Source: Streptomyces nodosus
GTDB taxonomy: Bacteria; Actinomycetota; Actinomycetes; Streptomycetales; Streptomycetaceae
Length of the DNA stretch: 64,000 bases
Assembly (NCBI RefSeq): GCF_008704995.1
Contig: NZ_CP023747.1
Coordinates: 1-64,000 of the forward strand
Direction of reading: 5' to 3'
Positions 9,128-18,294 of the stretch are shown here, piece after piece. Made by a program: the position numbers and the translations under genes. Under the pieces are notes generated by a model, which was not told where the DNA came from, did no database searches, and was given only the letters and a program-made list of their open reading frames with translations. Within the stretch, counting starts at the first letter, position 1, and every line of letters starts with the position of its first letter.

Positions 9128-10336
9128 TCAGTCTGCGATGGGTGTGTAGAGGGAGTTCTTCCGGGCGCTTTCCTCGACGGCGGCAAGTACGCGTTGGACT
9201 TGGAGTCCGTCGGCGAAGGAGGGGTCGGGGGTGCGGTGTTGGGCGATGGCGTGGGTGAGGTCGCGGGCTTGGTGGATGAAACTGTGTTCGTAGCCGAGGC
9301 CGTGACCGGGGGGCCACCAGGCGTCGAGGTAGGGGTGGTCAGGTTCGGTGACGAGGATGCGGCGGAAGCCAGCGTGTATGGCGGGTTCGGTGGCGTCGTA
9401 GTAGGAGAGTTCGTTGAGGCGTTCGAGGTCAAAGACGAGGGAGCCGTGTTCGCCGTTGAGTTCGATGTGCAGGGCGTTCTTGCGGCCGGTGGCGTAGCGG
9501 GTGGTTTCGAAGGAGGCGAGGGCTCCGGAGGTGAGGCGGCCGGTGAAGAGGGTGGCGTCATCGACGGTGACTGCTGCGGTGCGGGCGGCCGGGTGGGGGG
9601 TGAGGCTGTTGGTGGGTGGTGCGGGCAGGGGGCGTTCGTGGACGAAAGTTTCAGTGAGGGCGGAGACGCCGGTCAGTTTTTCGCCGGTCAGGTGTTGGGC
9701 GAGGTCGATGATGTGGGCGCCGAGGTCGCCGAGAGAGCCGGAGCCGGCGTGTTCTTTGCGCAGACGCCAGGTAAGCGGAGATTTGGGGTCAGTGAGCCAG
9801 TCCTGGAGGTAGGTGACGCGGACGTGGCGCAGGGTGCTGAGGCGACCTTCGGCGATCATGTGCCGGGCGAGGGCGAGGGCGGGCAGTCGTCGGTAGTTGA
9901 AGCCGACCATGGCCAGCTGGCCGCGGGTGCGGGCGGTTTCGGCGGCTTCGGCCATGGCCGTGGCTTCTTCGACGGTGTTGGCGAGGGGTTTCTCGCACAG
10001 TACGTGTTTGCCGGCGGCGAGGGCGGCGAGGGCGATTTCGGCGTGGCTGTCGCCGGGAGTGCAGATGTCGACGAGGTCGATGTCGTCGCGAGTGACGAGT
10101 TCGTGCCAGTCGGTGAGGGCGCTTGCCCAGCCGTGCCGGTCGGCCGCCGCGCGCACGGCGGCGCCGTCGCGGCCGCAGACGGCGGCTAGGACCGGCCGCA
10201 GCGGCAGGTCGAAGACACGGCCCACGGTCCGCCAGCCCTGGGAGTGAGCAGCACCCATGAAGGCATGGCCGACCATACCGATACGAAGCGGCGGCCGGCT
10301 CACCTCAGTCCCACCCGACATCTGCGGCTGTCCCAT
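9128..10336 (-). CDS. Gfo/Idh/MocA-family NAD(P)-dependent oxidoreductase
   Basis: A 402-residue sugar/cyclitol dehydrogenase. It has the Rossmann motif IGMVGHAFMGAAHS, the conserved CEKPLA loop (EKP lysine is catalytic in the family) and the C-terminal substrate-domain signature SLGDLGAHIIDLAQHL (Asp and His conserved in inositol dehydrogenases). The start was fixed at ATG 10336 by a strong GAGGAGGG; longer in-frame sequence upstream is not protein-like. It sits between valG and the HAD gene on the cluster strand. A role in oxidising or reducing the cyclitol or a sugar is likely, but the substrate is unknown and I cannot assign a val letter. Confidence 0.85.
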   Translation of the reverse strand: MGQPQMSGGTEVSRPPLRIGMVGHAFMGAAHSQGWRTVGRVFDLPLRPVLAAVCGRDGAAVRAAADRHGWASALTDWHELVTRDDIDLVDICTPGDSHAEIALAALAAGKHVLCEKPLANTVEEATAMAEAAETARTRGQLAMVGFNYRRLPALALARHMIAEGRLSTLRHVRVTYLQDWLTDPKSPLTWRLRKEHAGSGSLGDLGAHIIDLAQHLTGEKLTGVSALTETFVHERPLPAPPTNSLTPHPAARTAAVTVDDATLFTGRLTSGALASFETTRYATGRKNALHIELNGEHGSLVFDLERLNELSYYDATEPAIHAGFRRILVTEPDHPYLDAWWPPGHGLGYEHSFIHQARDLTHAIAQHRTPDPSFADGLQVQRVLAAVEESARKNSLYTPIAD

Positions 10337-10744
10337 ACAGAAGCCCTCCTCATACTGATACGCCAAACCCCTGCCAGGGGCCGGTCGGCGGAGCGACCCG
10401 GGCAGCAGGCACCGTGTCCCCCGGCCCCACCCAGCAGTCAGACACCGCCGAACAGAGCGTGGCCGACTCCGGGATCTCGAACTCCGCGAGCCCACCGAGC
10501 CCCTTAGCACCCGACTGAGGGCATGGGCGAGGTCGATCGCCGAGGCGGCCACGGTCGTTGGCCTGTCCCGACCCGACCGCGAACTCAGGTGAGGACCTTG
10601 CCGTCGGCGGGCAGCGCCACGGGGAGACGTCCGAGTGCTTCTCGGCACGGTTGTCGGCGATGCCCTTGATTGCGCGTCGAGTCGGCCTGGGGTGGCGGGC
10701 GCGGCCGATGGTGACGTGCTTGCCGACCTTGCCGTCGGCGGCCG

Positions 10745-10890
10745 GTCGGCCTGTTCGAGACCGATCTGATCAAGCCCCAGTGGCTGTGGGGAGCGTCGTC
10801 CGACGCCGAACTCGCCGCCACCGAGTACGTCGACTGGTACAGCCATCGGCGACTTCACGGTGAGACAGGCCACGTCCCGCCCGAGCGCAA
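10745..10890 (+). pseudogene. IS3-family transposase C-terminal relic
   Basis: The plus strand reads GLFETDLIKPQ, then DAELAATEYVDWYSHRRLHGE, the conserved end of the IS3 OrfB DDE domain, including the final catalytic Glu region. There is no start and no upstream catalytic core. The 400 bp before it (10337-10744) contains nothing I can support as a gene. Confidence 0.7.
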
Positions 10891-10960
10891 CCGCTGCCTC
10901 ACAACCGCGAGGCCTCAGGCCACACCCCGCATCTGAGATCTCTACCGAACCCAGGACGGT

Positions 10961-11617
10961 TCAACGGTCCGACCCGGAGGAAGATCTAATATTTGGCCAG
11001 TTCACATCGGTCAAATCCTTGAGAATAACATCCGCTTCCGTGAGGTCATGGGCCTCATGCGTTGTTGTCAGACCGACACAGAATATACCCGCACGCTTAG
11101 CCGCGAGGATGCCGGCCGGCGCGTCCTCAAATACTATCGCTTGACTCGGCTCAACTTTCAATGCTGAACACGCGGCACTGTAACCCTCGGGGTCTGGTTT
11201 CCCTCGGGAGACGTCGTCAGCAGTGACCAGAACATCCAGTAGTTGCAGCACGTCAAGGGTCGTAAGCGCGCTCTCGGCGTAGTCACGCGGGCCCGAGGTA
11301 ACCACTCCAAGAGGTATCCCCACGCGTTGCAGTTTGTCGAGCAATTCCATTGCTCCGTCAACCGTGACTGCGGCCGGCATGTCAGGAAGAGCAGCATACG
11401 CTGCCGCCTCGGCGCACAGTTCGTCGATGCTGTGTCCGGCAAAGGATGCGACGTGGTCTGCCATGGCCTCCTTGGCCGGGCGGCCGGTGAAGCTGCGCAA
11501 TACAGAGTCGTCATACGGAACGCGATGCTGACGGAAGAGACGCGCCCAAGCCTCTCGATTTTTGTGTTCCGTGTTGATTAATGTACCGTCCAGATCGAAA
11601 AGTGCAGCCTTGTACAT
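10961..11617 (-). CDS. HAD-superfamily phosphatase of the aminocyclitol cluster
   Basis: A 218-residue HAD hydrolase of the beta-phosphoglucomutase-like subfamily: motif I DLDGTL (nucleophile Asp8, acid Asp10), motif II VTSG, motif III/IV KPDP and EDAPAG. In validamycin biosynthesis a HAD phosphatase removes the 7'-phosphate from validoxylamine A 7'-phosphate before ValG acts, and this gene is the natural candidate because it follows valN on the same strand (66 bp gap). Codon use is less GC-biased than its neighbours, and the Leu after DLDGT is a TTA codon (11579-11581). Alternatives are a general sugar phosphatase or a mutase. Confidence 0.75.
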   Translation of the reverse strand: MYKAALFDLDGTLINTEHKNREAWARLFRQHRVPYDDSVLRSFTGRPAKEAMADHVASFAGHSIDELCAEAAAYAALPDMPAAVTVDGAMELLDKLQRVGIPLGVVTSGPRDYAESALTTLDVLQLLDVLVTADDVSRGKPDPEGYSAACSALKVEPSQAIVFEDAPAGILAAKRAGIFCVGLTTTHEAHDLTEADVILKDLTDVNWPNIRSSSGSDR

Positions 11618-11683
11618 CAGTCGGACCTCGTCCCTCGTCTCATTTGTTTACGGGGAGGCGCGCCCATTGCCGCGGGCGTTCCG

Positions 11684-12685
11684 TCAAAAGGGTCGGGGGT
11701 GGACAACAATCTTGCCGGGCCCGAGGGCGTCCGGGGTCCCCAGTAGTTCGAACAACCCCGGTAGGTCCACTTCGGCGGCGACCAGGGCTTCAGCGCGCAG
11801 AGGCGTCACGACGTCGGTGAGGTTGCCGATCGCGGCAGCGAAATCCTGCGGGTTCGTCCCGTAACTGCCGGCCACTCGAAGCGAGCGGCCCCGCCAGGTG
11901 CAGGTCGCGACAGCTCCGGTGCGCCGCACCCGGTCCAGGTCGCATTCCAGCCCCGGGTGCCGGTCTCCTGGCGCGGTGCCGCCGTACAGCAGCACCAGGC
12001 CGCCGGGCGCGACCAAGCGTAGCGCCTCCTCCAGCACGGCGGGCAGTACGAAGCTGGTGGCGACCACCACCACGTCGGCACTCTCGCCGGCCAGTTCACC
12101 GAAAAGCAACGCAGGTACGTCGAGCAGGTCGGCCTTGCGGGCCTCATCCATCCGAGCGCGGCTCCGGTTGCAGACCGATACCCGGGCACCTGCTCGATCG
12201 GCGAGCGCCGCGATGAAAAGACCGGCAGTCCCAGCACCGAGCACTGCAACTCGGGCACCGTGCAGACCGCCGACTTGCCGCTTGACGGCGCTCAGACAGT
12301 GCTGGGCACAGGCGATCGGCTCGGCAAACACCAAGCGACGGGCGGCTGGGCCGTGCGGCACCGGTTGCAGAGCATGCCGTAGCAGGTCAGCCGGACCCGC
12401 CGCCCACATCTGGTCGGCGAATCCGGTGCCCCGGTCCACCACCACGTTCGGGTCCAGGACGACGCGAGTGCCCTCGGCGAGTGCGGGGACGGTGGACTCA
12501 CAGACGACGCCGACGAGTTCGTGTCCGAACTGGCTGGGACCATGGCGGGTACCAGCCACCTCCTTGAGGTCGGAGCGGCACAGCGCGGCCAGTTCGACGT
12601 TGACGAGTACAGCGGGATCCTCGCGCGGGCGTGGCGGCGGCGAGTGGTGCAGGCGGGGTCCGCCCTCCTCCAGGGTCACTCTCAT
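11684..12685 (-). CDS. valN: MDR-family (zinc-type alcohol dehydrogenase fold) oxidoreductase, ValN-like
   Basis: A 333-residue medium-chain dehydrogenase/reductase. It has the N-terminal GroES-like domain with LAALCRSDLKE and GHELVGVV (Cys and His of the catalytic-zinc site) and a cofactor domain with VAVLGAGTAGLF. In the validamycin pathway ValN reduces a ring double bond of valienone-type intermediates on the way to validamine; the assignment follows from order (K-L-M-N) and is not proven by sequence. Its ATG overlaps the valM stop in an ATGA junction, indicating translational coupling. The usual four-cysteine structural-zinc lobe is not evident. Confidence 0.75.
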   Translation of the reverse strand: MRVTLEEGGPRLHHSPPPRPREDPAVLVNVELAALCRSDLKEVAGTRHGPSQFGHELVGVVCESTVPALAEGTRVVLDPNVVVDRGTGFADQMWAAGPADLLRHALQPVPHGPAARRLVFAEPIACAQHCLSAVKRQVGGLHGARVAVLGAGTAGLFIAALADRAGARVSVCNRSRARMDEARKADLLDVPALLFGELAGESADVVVVATSFVLPAVLEEALRLVAPGGLVLLYGGTAPGDRHPGLECDLDRVRRTGAVATCTWRGRSLRVAGSYGTNPQDFAAAIGNLTDVVTPLRAEALVAAEVDLPGLFELLGTPDALGPGKIVVHPRPF

Positions 12686-13956
12686 GCGACGGCCTCCAGC
12701 GCCTCGCCGAACCGGTCAGCAACCGTGTGGGCGTCGGCAGGTGTAAGGATGAGAGGTGGGCGCAGTTCGATCGTGCTGCCGTCTCCGTGCTCGGAGACAC
12801 GGGTGAGAATGCCGTGGTCCTGGAGCGACCTTTGGTAGGCGTGGGCACGGGCGACGGCCTTGGTGCCGTCGGGCTCCACCAGCTCGACCCCGATCATCAG
12901 GCCGACCCCTCGGACGTCGCCGATCACGGGGTTGTCCTTCTGGAGGTCCCGCAGCCGGTCCAGGAGCACGTCGCCGCTGGCCCGTACGTTCTCCAGGAAG
13001 CCGGGGCGCTGGACGATTTCCAGGGTGGCCAGGGCGGCCGCAGCCGACAGGGTGTGGCTACCGTAGGTGAAGCTGTGCAGGCTACGGTCCCAGCCGGCCA
13101 TGCGTTCCTCGGTGAGGATGGCGGCCATGGGGAGGCCGCTTCCGGTGAGTCCCTTCGCGAGGGTCATCATGTGCGGCTGGACACCGAAGTGGTCGGCGGC
13201 GAACATTTGTCCGGTGCGGCCCAGCCCGGTCTGGATCTCGTCGAAGATGAGCACGATCTCACGATCGTCGCAGAACCGACGCAACTCTTGGAGGTAGCCG
13301 TCGGGCGGGACGATGTTGCCGCCAGCGCCGCTGATCGGCTCGATCACCACGCAGGCCACGCTGCCGGAGCTAGCGTAGGTGATGAAGTCCTCGATGCGGT
13401 CGACGCAGAGCATGCCGCAACTCTCGGGGGTCTGGCGGTAGAAGCAGCGGAAGCAGTAGGGGCCTGGCACGTGAAGGCTGCCGGGGTAGCGGTGCGGAAA
13501 CGGTGCGCGCATTTTGGTGGTGCCGTTGAGGCTCGCCGTCGCGAGACTCTGGCCGAGGTGGGCGCGGAAAGGCACGATGACGTCGCGACGGCCGGTATGG
13601 AGCTGGGCCATCTTGATGGCGCCTTCGTTGGCGGTGGAGCCACTGGAACTGCGCAGGTTGATCCGTGTGAGGTTGGGCGGGCTGATGGCAGCCAGCTCTT
13701 GGACTACCCGGTTGGTGGGTTCGGTCTGGAAGGACGAACTGGCGAAGACGAGCCGCTCGGTCTGTTCCCGTACTGCGGCCATCACCTCCGGGTGGTTGTG
13801 TCCGAGCAGCAGGTTAAAGGTGCCAGAAACGCAGTCGAGAAACTCGCGCCCCTCGGCGTCCCAGGCGCGGATACCCTCACCACGTACCAGCATGATGTCG
13901 CCTAACTGGTACTGAGCCGCGTCCTGCGGCGCAGGGAGGCGTTTTGTCGTTGTCAT
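12682..13956 (-). CDS. valM: Class III PLP-dependent aminotransferase (ValM-like)
   Basis: A 424-residue aminotransferase. It shows the class III pattern: GTFNLLLGHNHPEV near the N-terminus, FDEIQTGLGRTG with the cofactor-contacting Asp, then TLAKGLTGSGLP with the Schiff-base lysine. In validamycin biosynthesis ValM aminates the cyclitol ketone (validone 7-phosphate) to the validamine moiety that supplies the bridging nitrogen. I chose ATG 13956 because GGAG lies six bases upstream; an ATG at 13974 lacks a ribosome site. It starts 23 bp after valL and ends overlapping valN. Confidence 0.85.
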   Translation of the reverse strand: MTTTKRLPAPQDAAQYQLGDIMLVRGEGIRAWDAEGREFLDCVSGTFNLLLGHNHPEVMAAVREQTERLVFASSSFQTEPTNRVVQELAAISPPNLTRINLRSSSGSTANEGAIKMAQLHTGRRDVIVPFRAHLGQSLATASLNGTTKMRAPFPHRYPGSLHVPGPYCFRCFYRQTPESCGMLCVDRIEDFITYASSGSVACVVIEPISGAGGNIVPPDGYLQELRRFCDDREIVLIFDEIQTGLGRTGQMFAADHFGVQPHMMTLAKGLTGSGLPMAAILTEERMAGWDRSLHSFTYGSHTLSAAAALATLEIVQRPGFLENVRASGDVLLDRLRDLQKDNPVIGDVRGVGLMIGVELVEPDGTKAVARAHAYQRSLQDHGILTRVSEHGDGSTIELRPPLILTPADAHTVADRFGEALEAVA

Positions 13957-13979
13957 GGCGCGCTCCGTGGTCATGGAGA

Positions 13980-15473
13980 TCAGAGGTCTGCTCGTGCCGG
14001 GACGGCCGTCTCGGCGTCGGGGCGCTCGGCGGTTGTCGTGCGGGCCGCGTGGTCGGCAGTGAGTCCATCCAGTTGGGCCTGCACCCAGGCTTCGAGCGTC
14101 CAGGGGCGGACAGCATCGCGACGGCGGGCGGCGGCCTCTGCCCGCTGCTGCGGCCCGGCAGCGAGCGCGGCGGAGATGGCCTCGGCCTGCTCGACGAGAT
14201 CGAAGGGGTTGACGCTGCGGCAGTACTCACCCAGGACCTCGGCTGCGCCGCAGGTCTCCGAAAGGATCACATCGGCGTCGCGTTCGTTAACCAGCGGCGC
14301 TTCGAACGTGCTGAGGTTTTGACCATCGACGGTTGAGTTGAAGATGAGCAGGTCGGCCCTGCGGAAGCACGCGATGGTGTGGTTCACATCGTTGTCGTTG
14401 TCTATGCGCACGGTGTCAGGGCCCAGCTCGGCGTTGGCCTCGGCGACGGCGGTCTCCACCCGGTGTACGTAGTCGGCATTGGCCGGCACGTACAGTCGGT
14501 TGGGATTCATCCGCACCAGCATGCGGGTGTCCTCGAGCCCGCCGCTCCGGGCGGCCAGGACGAAGGCGCGCACCGCGCGTTCGGCGTTCTTTATCGGGTC
14601 GGTACGCCCGCTGTGCACCACCAGCCGGTGGCCGTCAGCCCACTCCTCGATCCCGTCGGGCAGTCGCGGGTCACGGCCCTCCAGGGTGAGCGGGCTGTAG
14701 CCGAGCGGCATGGTGCGCAATTGGGTGCGGTGGCCGCGCCACTCGACGGTCATCGCCTCGCGGTCAATCCGAGCGTCGGGCAGAAGATCGGCCACGCTCT
14801 CCAGGAAGTTGCGGCACCAACGGTCAGCGAAGAAGCCGATCGTGGTGGCGGGCAGCATACCGTGGAGAATGCCGGTGCGGATCTCCTTGGGCAGCACCTC
14901 CCAGTAGTCGGCCGACGGCCACGGGATGTGCACAAAGACCAGGATCGGCGCGTCCGGCCGTTGTTCGCGCAGCAGCGCGGGGACCCCGACCAGCTGGTAG
15001 TCATGGACTAGGTAGACGGGGTCCGGTGACTGGGCCGAGCTCTTTATGATCGCGTCGGCGAAGTCTCGTGTGAAGCGGCGGAAATCCGCCCAGCCTTCGC
15101 GGGTGTCGGCGCCGAACGACGGCTGGGTCCAGCGGTCCCAGCCGTAGTTGTTGGCCGCCCACATGAGGTCGGCGGTCATAAAGTTCTGCACGTTACGGAA
15201 GACGGCGGGGTCGTGCCTGATGAGCCGGACCAAGATCTCCCGGCCGGAATGCAGTTCCATGGTCACGCCGTCGGGGTTGCGCGCCGAGGCACGGCGGTCG
15301 TCCTCGGAGTCGGCGCTGGCTATCCAGGAGATGTTGAGGACGCCGGCCTGTTCGGCGACAACGTTGCCGGTGCCGCCAGGGGCCAGCCAGGCGCGAGGTT
15401 CGCCGGTGGCAGGGTCGGTGTCGTAGGTGATCGCCGCGCGCTTGCTGGCGAGGAAAATCTCAGATCCGGTCAT
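13980..15473 (-). CDS. valL: Pseudoglycosyltransferase, validoxylamine A 7'-phosphate synthase (ValL/VldE)
   Basis: A 497-residue GT20-family protein (trehalose-6-phosphate synthase fold) that from memory is very close to VldE/ValL: it begins MTGSEIFLASKRAA and shares runs such as YLVHDYQLVGVP and HSGRTDPIKNAERA. VldE is a GT-B enzyme that joins GDP-valienol to validamine 7-phosphate through a nitrogen bridge, without a real sugar donor. Start at 15473 was chosen to match the known protein; another ATG lies five codons earlier. This gene is the strongest single marker that the pathway is of validamycin type. Confidence 0.93.
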   Translation of the reverse strand: MTGSEIFLASKRAAITYDTDPATGEPRAWLAPGGTGNVVAEQAGVLNISWIASADSEDDRRASARNPDGVTMELHSGREILVRLIRHDPAVFRNVQNFMTADLMWAANNYGWDRWTQPSFGADTREGWADFRRFTRDFADAIIKSSAQSPDPVYLVHDYQLVGVPALLREQRPDAPILVFVHIPWPSADYWEVLPKEIRTGILHGMLPATTIGFFADRWCRNFLESVADLLPDARIDREAMTVEWRGHRTQLRTMPLGYSPLTLEGRDPRLPDGIEEWADGHRLVVHSGRTDPIKNAERAVRAFVLAARSGGLEDTRMLVRMNPNRLYVPANADYVHRVETAVAEANAELGPDTVRIDNDNDVNHTIACFRRADLLIFNSTVDGQNLSTFEAPLVNERDADVILSETCGAAEVLGEYCRSVNPFDLVEQAEAISAALAAGPQQRAEAAARRRDAVRPWTLEAWVQAQLDGLTADHAARTTTAERPDAETAVPARADL

Positions 15474-15563
15474 GGGTGCCCCATTCATGGGTCGAGGGCC
15501 GAAAGCGGGTCGGCCAGGGTGGACAAAAATGTGTATACGATTTAAGACGATATAGGCGAAGCG

Positions 15564-16502
15564 TCAGGAAATCAGGGCATGAGTGGCTTCGAGAACATCG
15601 ACCGGACGGTGGCGCTGTAGTTCGGGCAGCTCCGCGGCCACCTCGCTGTGCAGACAGGCATTGCGCGGCCGACAGGCATAGGCCGTACCGACACGCGGCG
15701 TCGGCACAATGAGCGTGGGGTCTGCACCGATCTGCTGGGCGATGTGCCTGGCCCAGTCGACTCGGCCGATGCGACGTGGCCCGCCGAGGTGCAGCATCCC
15801 GGTACGGCCGGAACTCATCAGCGTCGTCACCCACGCGGCCACGTCCTCCACAAGAACGGGCGTGTTCCAGTGGTCAGCGGGGATCCGCAGCTGCTCCCCA
15901 CGCATCAGCGAACGAGTAACGCTGGTGAGGAAGTTGGGCCGCGGGCCGCAGTCCTCCCAACCGTAGACCAGACTCACCCGCAGGATGAGGGCAGAGGAGG
16001 TGGCGAGCAGTTCCTGCTCAGCCGCGAGCTTCGCCCGGCCGTAGGCATTGGCCGGGAAGGGCTGCGCCGACTCGCCATGGCTCTCCGCCTTGCCGGGGAA
16101 GACGTTGTCGGTCGACACCAGCAGGACGGGCCGACCGTCCAGTGCAGCCGCGATGTTGCGGGCGCCGCCATGGTGGGTGGCGTACGCCTCTTCGGGATGC
16201 GCCTCGCACCAGGTGATGTCGGACGGGCCGTGCACGGCGACAACGGCGTCGGGCTGGACGGCATCCATCAGAGCAGCCACCTGTGGTCCCGACGTGACGT
16301 CGACCCGAGTCCAGCGCACACCACGGCTTTCAGGAATGACCGGGGCACCCCGAGAGCTGAGCACCGTCTCAACGCCGAGCCCGGTGAGACGAGCGGCGAT
16401 GTGGCCAGCGAGGTAGCCGGAGCCGATGACCAGGACCCGGCCAGGCATGACGGCGCCCACCGTCGGCCGGGGCGTGACGGGCAAAGGGCGAAGATCAGAC
16501 AT
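15564..16502 (-). CDS. valK: NAD-dependent epimerase/dehydratase-type reductase (ValK position)
   Basis: A 312-residue extended/atypical SDR resembling dTDP-4-dehydrorhamnose reductases: VLVIGSGYLAGHIA nucleotide motif, STDNVFPG, and the YGRAKLAAE catalytic Tyr/Lys block. It is first in the minus-strand arm, directly upstream of valL, the place of valK in the valKLMN operon, and its catalytic step in validamycin biosynthesis is not firmly settled. ATG 16502 has GGAGGA at ideal distance; two other in-frame ATGs are less good. The end of an upstream relic frame (stop at 16495) overlaps this start, so a now-decayed gene was once coupled to it. Confidence 0.75.
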   Translation of the reverse strand: MSDLRPLPVTPRPTVGAVMPGRVLVIGSGYLAGHIAARLTGLGVETVLSSRGAPVIPESRGVRWTRVDVTSGPQVAALMDAVQPDAVVAVHGPSDITWCEAHPEEAYATHHGGARNIAAALDGRPVLLVSTDNVFPGKAESHGESAQPFPANAYGRAKLAAEQELLATSSALILRVSLVYGWEDCGPRPNFLTSVTRSLMRGEQLRIPADHWNTPVLVEDVAAWVTTLMSSGRTGMLHLGGPRRIGRVDWARHIAQQIGADPTLIVPTPRVGTAYACRPRNACLHSEVAAELPELQRHRPVDVLEATHALIS

Positions 16503-17103
16503 GTACTTCCTCCAGCTGATGCCGCAGGCGGACATAGCGCAGCATGTCCCGGTCGGGTGAGCGAGCGTTCAATTCCGTCATGCCAGCGGCCCACGCGGGT
16601 CCCCTGGCCGGCGCCGACGTCGAACGGGCCGAATAGGTTCGTAGTGCCGTGCCGCAGCCCTGGGTGCGGCACGGGTGGCGGCGAAGGTCCAGCACTGGCC
16701 GGGATCGGCCTGCCGTCTGTGCCTGGTCCGCTCGTCAACCGATAGGACGGCAGCCCCCGGACGCCAGGTAGAGCTCGACGATGTTGGCGGCCTCTCCGCG
16801 CATGCCAGTCCTTCGGCAGCTTGAAGAGGTCCGACCGGTGCGGCTACAGATTCCTCTCCCGCCAGACACCAGCAGCATGGTCAAAGAGACCTCGACACCC
16901 TCATGCCGATTCAGATGATCGGCCAGTGTGCGCGGCAGTCCGTACAACAGGGCCGATTTCTGCAGCCGTAGCACCCAACTCGGTACGATCACGTGGCCTG
17001 CAGTGGCAGCACCCAGCCCTTCCCGTCTCCGCCGCTTTTTTTGCGCCAGACCTGCTGGCCCGTTTTTCTCAATGACAGGACCTGGTGTAGTTCCAACGTT
17101 CAC
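16495..17103 (-). pseudogene. Decayed gene(s) upstream of valK
   Basis: A minus-strand frame ends with RSPDRDMLRYVRLRHQLEEVHV and a stop overlapping the valK start, which looks like a genuine protein C-terminus. Moving upstream the sense changes frame several times (RGEAANIVELYLASGG; LLYGLPRTLADHLNRHEGVEVSL). I do not recognise a family. The overlap suggests an ancestral coupled gene at the head of the valKLMN arm that has been lost here. Confidence 0.4.
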
Positions 17104-18294
17104 GTGGGCACGACCTCTGGTTCAGTGCTGTCCTCACGACCCCGTCACTCCCCCGCCACAACACGATATGGCTCTGCAAGGGGCTATACATCGCCACCTG
17201 CCAGTTCGCCATCAACGCCAATAAACTCGCCATCTGTTCCAAAAAAGGTTCATGCACTGCCTGACGAGCCAAGAGCAGAAAAAGCGACACAAGCCGAATC
17301 ACGCGGCACCAGAGGAGAAAGAGAAATCAGCCAACATACATGCAACTCACACAGGTCGAAGCCCGAGCATCAGCGAAGGCTTCCGCTGACGCTCTCGTGC
17401 CGGCCCTGACCAGCGTTGAATGCTACGGCGCAGGTCTGGCATCGCCGAGGTTTGTCGCAGAAATCAAGATTTTCATCGCAGGCGACTGGCGCCGTGGAGA
17501 CGGTTCCGGAACCCAGTCTAATTTTCGCCGCTGCGTGTCTGTAACCAGCATGGTCGCAGCCGCGCGCTTCACGTACGGGAGCATCTTTCTCCACACCTTG
17601 CTGCGGATGACTCACGAGCTTCAGATCTTCATTTATTACAGGCAGTGAAACAACTTGTTGTCAAGGATGTGGTTTTTTTGGCTCGATCGCCCCTGTGACA
17701 CTTCTCGTACCCACGCGAACCTCGCCCACCCGGGGGTATATTGCACCTTTTTGCGCGATATGGAACACCCGACCGACAACCGAAAAATGGCCTCAGCCGA
17801 CACCAGTGGTACGAGCAAGTCTGTCAATACGTACTAAAATGGACATAGGGCGCTATGTGTCTCTTGACAAGGTCATGTGCGCGGCCTTAGATCAATAAGG
17901 TGTGGATCACTCACCACCGAGTGAGCCGAAACCGCGGAGGAAATGCCGTACCGGCATCACCGCCCGACGCAGACACGGCGCGCAGAAAGCCGGACAGGCA
18001 GAAGCGTCGCGTCCACGGGTGAAAGCCCGCCCATCACCGCGATCAAACATCTAACGTCGGCAGTAGTGTGCCGCTCCTGTCACCTGCTGTGGGACGCCTC
18101 CGACCCCGTCGCCCGAAGCGCCACCACGCTGTCTCGTCCCGTCGCCTCGTCACCAAGAGAGTTGCGTTCGCCCGGTGCACATCCACGTGACAGTCGTCTT
18201 CGCACCGCGTACGTAGCAGCCACGATGTCGTGACCGCTCCTGTGACTGTCTCCGTCCATGCCCACCGCTCCTCCTTTTCACCACGAGAGGGTCG
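17104..18294. promoter_or_regulatory. Divergent control region between valK and valA arms
   Basis: About 1.2 kb with no convincing gene and patches far more AT-rich than the surroundings (17.6-17.9 kb). In S. hygroscopicus the valABC and valKLMN operons are driven from a shared bidirectional region that binds GlnR; this stretch occupies the same place. I cannot confidently draw GlnR boxes by eye. Confidence 0.6.
17864..17892 (+). promoter_or_regulatory. Candidate sigma-70/HrdB promoter toward valA
   Basis: TTGACA at 17864-17869 and TTAGAT at 17887-17892 are separated by 17 bp, a good -35/-10 pair for the principal sigma factor. The implied transcript leader to valA is about 400 nt. Confidence 0.45.

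Noticed and set aside
8990..10189. 399-residue plus-strand glycine/valine-rich protein
   Set aside because: It is the antisense shadow of the Gfo/Idh gene and has no codon-bias or family support.
12631..13905. 424-residue plus-strand ORF opposite valM
   Set aside because: Antisense shadow of the aminotransferase; the amino-acid composition is skewed and there are no motifs.
17640..17900. Small ORFs in the divergent valA-valK region
   Set aside because: No ribosome sites or recognisable sequence, and the region is promoter-like and AT-rich.
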